Assembly: GCA_001630475.1 (NCBI GenBank)
Contig: KV419419.1
Location: 191,871 to 255,870, forward strand
Direction of reading: 5' to 3'
DNA length: 64,000 nt
Source of the DNA: Sistotremastrum niveocremeum HHB9708
Taxonomy: Eukaryota; Basidiomycota; Agaricomycetes; Sistotremastrales; Sistotremastraceae
Part shown: piece after piece, positions 55,198-64,000 of the stretch
Numbering within the stretch: position 1 is the first letter of the stretch
Layout of the letters: each line of letters starts with the position of its first letter
Notes under the pieces: model-generated
Told to the model about the DNA's origin: nothing
Databases searched by the model: none
The model's input: only the letters and a program-made list of their open reading frames with translations
Position numbers and translations under genes: made by a program

Positions 55198-58100
55198 ATG
55201 CCTCGTGGTGTTCCAAATACCAAGAAAGATGACCTATCAATGCGATATACGACTTTCAATGTTCCCGCACCGTGAGCCTCATCCAATCCACTTTCCTTGG
55301 TCGTGATGCCACTGCATCCTTGGCGACAGGCTGAATCCCAAAACTGGAGGTGCAAATTATCTAAAAACAGAGACAAATTCGTTGTGGGGGAGAAAGCCGA
55401 AGAGAAGAGAGGCAGAACCTATCGAAGTCAGCCATATCAGCTATCAATTTATCTCCAAATGCCAGCCCTGATCGGTGTTTGCGAAGGGAAAACGAGGATC
55501 CAATGTCATTGTCATACACCCTGGAAGTCGTTACTTGCGTATGGGTCGTGCATCTGACATTTTTCCTATCACGGTCTCACATGTCATTGCTCGAAAAATC
55601 AACGGAGTCGTCAATCCACCGCCTCCCATTCAGCGGATATCACGGCCTACACCCAGCAAGAAAGACGGTACAGACGAAGACCCAATAGACGATGATGATT
55701 ATCCTATATCTCTCTCACCGGACGATCCTGTGAGAAATATCAAAATTTATTGCTTCTTTAATATTGAAATTCCCACCCTCTTATACAGCTTGAAGCCAAA
55801 ATCGCTTCTATTTCAATATCCTTACGAGAGCGTATGCGATTTTACAAACTCCGTATATCTCGTGATGCCCGAAAAAATGCAACTGCTTTCAACAAGCGCT
55901 CTAAACCTGAGATTATTCATGACCATAACGATCCATATCGTGTCCAATGGGTAACGACGCCCCCTGCGGGAGATATTGTTGTCGGTGAACGAGTAAGGGC
56001 GTTCGATTAAATTCCAAAGATTTTTTTTCCATGCACTACCGCAGGTTTTTCGACTCGTAGATCCTGCAAAAATGGGATATAGCGTTCGGTGGCCGATATA
56101 TGGAACCACCCTGAACACCCGACAGTATCCCTCCATTCCAGAGCTGCTGGGAGACTTGGAAGCTATTTGGGTCACAGTCTTACGCGACGGTCTCAAAATT
56201 GAACGATCGGCATATCGAGTATGGGGTCCTCTGATCCTGCGTTATCTTCTTTTCTTATGTTGATTTCATCAGAATTACTCTGTTGTGCTTGTTGTTCCTG
56301 ACTTCTATGACCGAGGCACGCTTCGAGAGCTGTCACACCTTCTCCTCGTGACCATGGGTTTCAAACAATTATGTGTTCAACAGGTGAGCCAGCTTCTCGT
56401 ATACAATATGTTCCTTACCTCGTGATCCACGATCAATTGCTATGTTCACAATAGGAGTCCTTAAGTGCCACATTCGGTGCGGGTATTTCGAACGCCTGTG
56501 TCATCGATATGGGTGCTGTGAAAACAAGCATCTCATGCGTAGATGAAGGGATGGTCATCCCCGACACTCGGTTAATCTATCTTTAGCGTACATCACACTT
56601 AAAAACTGATTTTTCTATGTCAGCTTAGTCCTTTCGATGGGAGGGGATGACATAACAGAATTCCTACACGTTCTCCTGGATCGCATTCATTTTCCCTATC
56701 GGGACCTTGACCTTTCAAAGGCATACGGTTGGCAGGTTATTGAAGACCTGAAGGCCCGAATCTGCACTCTTTTGGAAGTAAGTGCGAAAGCCCTTCTTGC
56801 GTCGTTAGCGACCCTGACTGATGTTTCTCTAGAGTGACGTCGCAGAAAACATGTCAGATTTCTTTGTGAGGAGTCCTGGGAACGAGGCTCAAAAATATGC
56901 ATTCCGGCACTACGACGAGACCATCATGGCGCCAATGGTTGGTGTTTCTTTATCCTATCCGCATATTCAATTGAACTTCCGATCCTAACGGGATTCTCCT
57001 CAGTGCGTTTTCGAGCCGCGGGTCATCGAGTTCGAAAGGAAGAGTCAAGGCTTCCGATCGGTCTCACACCCGAGTGTTGAAGAAGTCGTAGATCATCAAA
57101 GAGACCATGTCGTAAGTCCCACATGGGAATTTATGGTTACAGAGTCTCACGGGGCTTATATGTGCTTCTGCTCCCCTCAGACGCAAGCGATGATCATCTC
57201 GACGCAACATCTTTTGCCTCCGAGCGGCCCTCCGCCTCCGTTGACCTTTGCGTTTCCTCAATCAACTCAGCCGACTCCGCCCCCGCCTTCTGATCAACCC
57301 GCATTTGCCGTCGCACCACAACCGGCCCAGGTCGACTCTGCAGAACCTCAAACAGGCTCCTTCGAGGGTGCTCCTTTGGTCGAGGCTAATCAAAGTGTCA
57401 CTTTTGTTTCCGTCGACCCGTCCGATTTTGGATCAAAGGTTAGTCTTGGGCCAGAAAAAGAGAAGGAAAAAGAAGAAGAGCTGAAACCGTCGACCCCGAT
57501 ACCCCCTGGAGCGGATGTGGTTGAACCAACACCTGTCGCTGCTTCCGTGCCTGAGTCTGACCCTGCGATACCTATTGTCCCTGAAGAACCTGTCAAAGCA
57601 GCTCCTACGCCTATTGATGTCGACGCGCTATCGCCGATTCCTACGCCTCGGGCACGGACGCCTTTACCACTTCCTCCTCCTCCCGCGCACGATCCGAATG
57701 TGATCTACCCGGGAGGATTTCCCATAGATGTGATGTTCGAGGCCTCCAAGTTACCGCTCGACGTAGCCATTTTCAATAGTGCCAGATCTGCGGGCGGAGA
57801 TGATAAAATCCGGAAACATCTCCAGGCGGTAATGGTTGTTGGTGGCACGAGCCTGATCCCTGGTATGGCTCACGCTCTGGAGAGTCGGTGCGTGAATCAT
57901 TAGAAGACGGAGTCTACGTATTAAGAAGCGTCTGTTTACAGGTTGCAAGCAATAGCAACACCCTTGGTCCCTAATATGGAGAAGGTGCAAATTATTCCAC
58001 CTCCCAAAGACGTTGACCCCCGCGTCCTCGCCTGGAAGGGTGCCGCTGTCCTCGGTAAGATGGACGCGGTTCAGGATATGTGGATCACACCATCCGATTG

Positions 58101-58200
58101 GGTTAGCCCTTTGTTTTGCAAGCGGTGTCTCCTTTTTCTAACATTGAACCAGGATATTCTCGGCTTGCGCGGGCTCAGAGAGCGATGTCTTTTGGGTTAA
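55198..58200 (+). CDS. ARP8: Actin-related protein 8, INO80 chromatin-remodelling subunit
   Basis: Thirteen exons in frame: 55198-55271, 55330-55426, 55487-55729, 55789-55992, 56045-56218, 56273-56383, 56455-56570, 56624-56777, 56833-56937, 57004-57111, 57181-57887, 57942-58101 and 58153-58200, for 766 residues. Actin-fold marks are VIVIHPGSRYLRMGRASD (about 64-81), VIDMGAVKTSISCVDEG (phosphate loop 2, from about 318), VLSMGGDDITEFL and MVVGGTSLIPG. The C-terminal WITPSDWDILGLRGLRERC is characteristic of Arp8, as is HVIARK after the first loop. Residues about 475-645 are a Pro/Glu/Val-rich insertion of low complexity, longer than I would expect in the core fold. Arp8 binds nucleosomes with Arp4 and actin on the INO80 HSA module in the nucleus. 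Confidence 0.92.
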
Positions 58201-61200
58201 ATAATCAACTGATAAGAGAGGATATTGTAAGATTTCTTGGCGCTACTGATATAAAAAAAATGTTATATGTACACATTCCTCAGAGGCAGCACTGATCTGA
58301 TCTGGCATTGACTGATCGATAGATGGGGGCAAACATGAGTGGGGTAAGAAAGGAGCTAGTCGTTCCGGGTCCGGATCAGCTAATGCAGTTGCACGCGATT
58401 TACGAGAAGCAAGGAACAAGAAGCAATATCAATGCCGCAATCACAAACAATGTGGTCAGGCTACAAAGCGCACCGTGGTGCGGAGAGGCGGGGTTCTCAA
58501 ACCCTGTACCCGGGATTCGTCCTGATATGCCTATCTTCGACGTTGCCCATTCAAAGACATGCGACTCTATACACATTCAGAATGACTGTGTTGGAGACGA
58601 CACTGAATGACCGTGAGGTAAGGTTTGCTTGATGGTTTGCTCGTTCTATTAGGTGGCTTGGCGTAACAGGGAAACGGCTGAACGAGAAAGGCATGGAGGA
58701 GTCGAGCGTCGGGTAGATGATAATAAAGAATTTTCGTGAAGGACCCGAGGGACCCTGATGTGATCGACTAGCCGATGTATGGGTGTCTTGTGAAAGGCCC
58801 TGTCTTACATAGAGTGAACACCATATCCAGACGAAAGCTGAGTGTGAATATCGATATTGGTATGATGACCAAGTTCAGCCTGAAGAAAATGTTATCTTTC
58901 CCAGCGCCCACTGGCAGATTCTGCGAAATGTCGAGATAATGATAAAAGGTTGTACGTGCGGCAAATGTGACCGAGGGCATTGGATAATGATCAGCGGAGC
59001 CAAATAGGTGTGCTTTGTGGATTATCGGACGCTTAGATCCAGAGGGATTGGGCGCCAATGAATGCATCAGCGTCAAGATATTCAATCCGAGGTTCCACAA
59101 GAAGCTGAGATGCTTCCGTGAGGTTGCAGATCTTCCCGCCCGTAAATCAGCGTCAGTCGAGATCTATCACTCCAATAAAGAATTAATATTCTTACATGGT
59201 CTTGTTGACTGAAAGAGAATACAAGAAGCACGGATGATCGTCGGAACAATGTGGCGTGTTATATATACTTGAAAGGCGCGGACAAGCCACGACACTGTAC
59301 CTAGCCTCCTTCCTTGGACGTGTCTTGGATCATCATGCAGAATCTCGACAGCCATCTCGCTCGAGCGCCTGTGAGTGTTCTCCTGGACGAACACGCGGAG
59401 AAAGCGGAGTCGTTACCCCTTGCAATGACGCAAAATCTCGTTGTATCCCCATGTGACCCAGGAATACAATTAAGGAGCGCGTCAAAGAACTGTCGAGGCA
59501 CTTACGAAGAACAGGAGGGCAAATTGAATTGGAGGTCGATGACATTCGAGGGTATGCATGTACACGCCCAACTGAATAGGTTCAAAGGAAAACTTATTGG
59601 GGCACTGCACGACTTCGATGCTGGACGGAAGTGCGGGCCTGTGCCGAGGTAGGTTTTCTGAGCGCTGCTATCGCAGAACGTGGTGACGTATGACATAGGA
59701 ACTTGGGAAGATATGTTGAACCCGATGTCGACAACGGGGCTCAGATTTCTGGTTCACCGCGGTCGAAAAAATTTCATCATGCACTCTGTTGCCTATCAAG
59801 GCTTCCGTCGAGGAGCGAACCGTAGCGAACGTTGAATCACGCGGACCCAAAACGCCACACTTCCCGTTCTACAACGAAGTCCATAACGGAGCGACCCCCT
59901 CGTCCATGAACTCAGGTTTTACAGAAAGGCTGCCACTGGGTGCAGGAGAAGGCGATGGACTTCAAGTTTTGTTCAGACGTGCAGTTCTTGCTAAGATAGG
60001 GGACAAACAACTTCCGCTACTTTAGCCGACCAATTCCGACAACTCGTATCCACTCACACTTTGGTTACCAAACGCTAATATGAACACATCAAACGATTGC
60101 GGACGTCGAGAGTTTCCAACTGATGCAATGATGTCGAGAAAATAATCGTTTTTGGTCAAGAAATATTCGATTTTCCAATTATGCTCCAAATCCCCAACTG
60201 AGTATGGGACGAGCAGTTTCCAAAAGTTGGAAATTTTTCTTGGGGATTTTGGCCGCTGACAAATCATGCACGTGACTCGCTTAGACGGGCGCTTTTCCAT
60301 ATCAAGCATGTGACCGTCACGTCAACTCGTCTACTTTCTCGGTTCCCAGGTGCAGCCCTGGCGCTACAGTCGTATGTCTTTAGCCACTTCACTTGATACG
60401 TCGGGATAGCATAGAGGCATGTGTCTTGCTTTCACAAGATCTTGAATATTTTACCCAATTTTTGAACAATTTTTTTCGATGGTTTCAGACAATTTCGAGC
60501 CACCGAGGTTTTCCTCCTCGAGAATTTGGCCGCTTACATAATCTCAATTTCAAACTCCGACATGTAGCGGGAATTGTTTGACCCCTATCTTAACCATGTC
60601 TGGCTTGCTCTAACAGCACTTCGCGACAGCTCTTCTTATTCGATCATCCTGCCGAGACCCTGGACACCCTTTGCCGAGTTTGCCGAGACGATCGAAGCCG
60701 GTTCCCCTCACGTTCTCGGCAAGCTTCGGTCAGGTGCAGAAGCCAAACAAAGGCACCCACGGCAACTCAGACCCCGCACTCTGGTCCGCAGAAATTCGAT
60801 TGCTTGGTGACGCTGATGGGCCAATTTCGCTACATGATTGTCCAAGGGCGAGCCGCAAATGGGCGTTTCAGGTTTATTTTCTCGCTTTTGCGTTGGTCAT
60901 TGGTGCGTCATGGACGTCGTAACATATCCTGGGTGCCGACCAAGAAAAAGATATCTTCACACCCAATTTAATTGGTTAGTGATGTGCGCCGTCGCTTTTG
61001 GGAAGCCCGAATCATTTCGAGGGAAGCTGACTGCTTGTAGAGGCAGATCCTCCATCTGTAAATTCATTCCTGAAGGCACTCACATTCACAGTGTTTCTGT
61101 TCACCGTTGATCCCCATTCGCGGCGCGTCAGAGTGTTCTTCGGAATTGAAGCGTTCAAATGCTCCCCGCGAGTTCACCGAAATCCCCCAGGCCAGCCGGG

Positions 61201-64000
61201 ATCTCCACCGCCAGATGCCGGACCCCAACAATCTCTGAACGTGTCCCTTTGAGCGTTCTTTCCACACGAATCTCATCAGCATCATTATGTTCTTCTTTTC
61301 CTGGCACTGCTCCAAACTGGGCTGGAAGATCCCCTCGCCTAGACCAGGATCAGCCCGAAGAATGCCAGCCTTAAGGTTGCCGAAGAGTCGGCACGTTCCT
61401 TTGGTAGCCGCAGCATAATGGTTATCATCCACCAATCCCGCTCTTTCGTCGACTGGGCGGGTATTGTAAATGTGGATCTTCCCGTTTCTACCGCCCTGTG
61501 GCGTCAAGTTCGCTCTCCCTCTTCATTGATTTTTCTCGCTTGACGCTGTTCCCCTGTCAATGTTCTGATGTCTGGTAACAATTCCAAGACCTCAGGAACC
61601 GTACGAGCGCATTAATGTTTTTGCAGGAAACCTGACCTATTCTGAGAAAGATTAGGGAGATATGAGAAGGGCATCGAAGGTCAGGATACTTCCCTGTACT
61701 TCCTACCCACTGAGCGATCAGATTACAATCCCCTCCCAGATCCATTCGGCACGTAGATCTGAAGGGGACAATGCCCATAGCCTCTTCTGGACCTGGCCGG
61801 AGATTTTCCCCTGGCGATCGTTCGCAAATTGCTCCCGCACGCAATAAGGAGGAAGGCAATTTACCCCCGCCCGGTTATCTATTCTCGGTCGGCCTGCGGT
61901 TATCGTACAGAATTCATTGTTCTTCTTCTTCCGGAGCACTCAGGCGTCCGAAATTTCGGTCATGGAAGTAATTTGTCACGTCCCTGCGGTGACGAAGCTC
62001 AATTTGTTGGCAGGCCATTTGGAGAGTCTCTATATACGTCTGAACTTCTCGTGAGACGTCATACTGTGCCATTGAATCTTGCACATCTCCAAGGAGTCCA
62101 GGATCGGATACGAGTTGTCCGATATCCGTAGCACTGCGTTGCCTGATTTCACCCCTCAGTTCTTGGTGATTTCGGCTGGTAGGCCAGGACTGGTTGAGTA
62201 TTCTCACTGTGTCAGCATTGCATCTTTACTCGATGATTGACGGCCATATAGATGATGACTTATGTACTGATATAGTCAGAACATGTCCCCAAAACTGCAT
62301 GCGTCGGGTGGAGCATCCCCGTACAACCGCGAATTCGATGATCGAGAGCGTCCCCGCCGTACACCAAGCGTACTTCCGCAGTCGCCATCAGTACCATAAT
62401 TTCCTATCATACAATCCTGGCCTTCTCCCAATGTTTTTAGAACTGGCCAAGCAACCTTGGTCTCCTCGGATCGCTGGAGCCGCTTTCCCTGACGCTCGAA
62501 ACTGCCTGGTTCTCTCAAGATTCTGATGCGTGGTTCCTTCGAAGCACTATCGCCCATATCTTGTCAGGATCTCAACTGTGAGCCTTGTCCGCCGCAATGT
62601 GGTCATTTGAATCAGTAAAGATCCCCGATGTCGTCGTGCACTTCTTGTCGGCCTCCAGCGGAGCTACGTGTGCGAGTCATGTCCTAGCTGTGCATTCTCG
62701 CCATATTCTCTCTCTCGTTATGTGTGTGGCGTATGGCTTGAGTTCAGTATCTTCACCTGGGCTGGAGACGCAAAGAGATCTCGTCGAGCGGCGAGTAAAC
62801 ATGACCGCGTCGATCACAGCCACTCCGGCCCCGATATTACTGGATAATAGACGGGCTCGACCAAAGATAAGGATTCCAATCAAAGTACACATTCCATCTC
62901 TCCTAACATTCCATTCGAATCTGACACTCCTACCCACGAAAAAAAACCTTTGTTACAGTAGATCCTAGTCTCGGCATCTTGCGAAGCAGCGAACAGAGAA
63001 TCAAATGATTTCGAGTCTACGTACCATTTTTCTCCCACGAACACCCACGCCCACGCCCTGTCCAGGGTTATTCATACATGTATCCTATCATTCGAATTCG
63101 AACTAACTAAGAAAGATGGCGAATTGATCTCGCCTTCGAGTCGATTTCTCGGTTGTGGGCGATCTTTGGATCTCTACCGTGTAATGGGGTTCGGCACTGC
63201 CACATACTTATCGATATCCTAAGCTCCTAGCCGCTGCCCCCCGGCCGGCCTCGAGAGCTCAACTGCCATCCAGTCGGCGGCGGAAAGAAGGCTGGTATAT
63301 GAGGACGAGACGAGCCGACGCTAGATGATAATGATATGATATTACTACTCCGAGTCCGACGACGCCTTTCGCATATGCGCACTGTGTACCTCTCGGCGTT
63401 GAACGGATTACTCTTTCGGTTTCCTGTTCTCTCCGGGAGTTTGGACTTGATGGTGCGGTGTTTAGATTCGATTGTGTAGCGATGGCAGTTACTAGAATAT
63501 ACTATCTATATGAGAAATGTAGGGATCTTGTCTTGGGAGTCGGGAGAGTCGGCACAGGTTGAGGAGACGATTGAATTGAACGCCGAGAGTGCCGAGGCTG
63601 GCTGTGGAATGCGTTTAGAGTGGAAAATAAACGAGTGACGATGATAGTTGTCTAAGAGACGATAAGAATAGTCGGACTGGAAGATTCAACAATTGAATGA
63701 ATTGCAATTGCGCAGTTATGAAAATACTATACAAATAATAGGATAGTTGCAACTCCAAAACTCCTGAGATGGACAACTTATGTAGCGGGAAGTCTCAGAG
63801 ACGATCACGATCACGAATATTTAGGACGGTCACGGTTGTTCTCTGCAGCCGCAAACCCGTTATGAATGGGATAGAGTTTATGTTCTTACAAGGAGTTGTG
63901 CTGTGCGATCGAGAGGAGACGGAGTGTTTTCGCCTAAGTTGCGAAGGAGAGGGAGGCCGCTGAACACGGATAACCGATGACTTGACTGACGTCAACACTT
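58201..64000. other. Gene-free stretch to the window end
   Basis: About 5.8 kb without a gene I can name. A 95-codon frame directly after ARP8 (58323-58610), one at 59314-59652 and one at 60671-60922 (ends AFQVYFLAFALVIGASW) have somewhat gene-like composition but no known motif. I saw no tRNA signature and no transposon ends. Confidence 0.4.

Noticed and set aside
58323-58610. 95-codon frame after ARP8
   Set aside because: No recognisable domain and no supporting structure; could be 3' flank of ARP8.

Overview
The window looks like nuclear DNA of an agaricomycete (mushroom-forming basidiomycete). Nearly every gene I can rebuild is broken by many short GT-AG introns of about 40-75 nt. The gene set fits as well: a GH10 xylanase with a C-terminal CBM1, an F-box/LRR-like family, a fungal APH-type kinase, a patatin/NB-ARC/TPR NLR-like protein, a TET/JBP-like dioxygenase and a She3-like coiled-coil protein. 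I had no database access, so all names rest on motifs and exon structures read from the sequence. There are two N gaps (10049-10453 and 36888-37753).

Layout. Positions 1-17.7 kb are repeat-rich. They hold a pyrimidine tract, a CTCGAG palindrome array beside a truncated unknown gene, two arrays of perfect hairpins, hAT-type elements with exact 8-bp target duplications, foldback elements, a LINE remnant carrying a smaller TIR element, and the first copy of a dispersed repeat (R1). Embedded in this is one gene that looks intact, a TET/JBP-like 2OG-Fe(II) dioxygenase (7869-12204). All six of its introns are 41-52 nt except two, and each of those two contains an inserted element; subtracting the element gives about 50 nt again. 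Positions 17.7-27.5 kb hold three F-box genes and a broken O-fucosyltransferase-like gene. Positions 28.1-38.9 kb hold the xylanase, the kinase and the NLR-like gene, whose nearly identical 126-bp TPR units caused an assembly gap. Positions 38.9-45.3 kb hold no gene I recognise, but a third R1 copy. Positions 45.4-58.2 kb are conserved housekeeping DNA: nitronate monooxygenase, She3-like protein, mitochondrial ATP synthase alpha (13 exons, apparently including a 3-nt microexon) and ARP8 of the INO80 complex. Positions 58.2-64 kb show nothing I can name.

How it fits together. This appears to be a boundary between a transposon-dense accessory region (left) and a conserved syntenic block (right). 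The accessory half carries families that expand quickly in mushrooms (F-box, NLR-like, TET/JBP-like). The points most worth checking are the TET/JBP-like gene with an hAT element sitting on a 5' splice site, the hairpin arrays with constant 5-nt loops, a six-copy hairpin motif with compensatory stem changes, the apparent loss of both patatin catalytic residues in the NLR-like protein, and the 3-nt microexon in ATP1.
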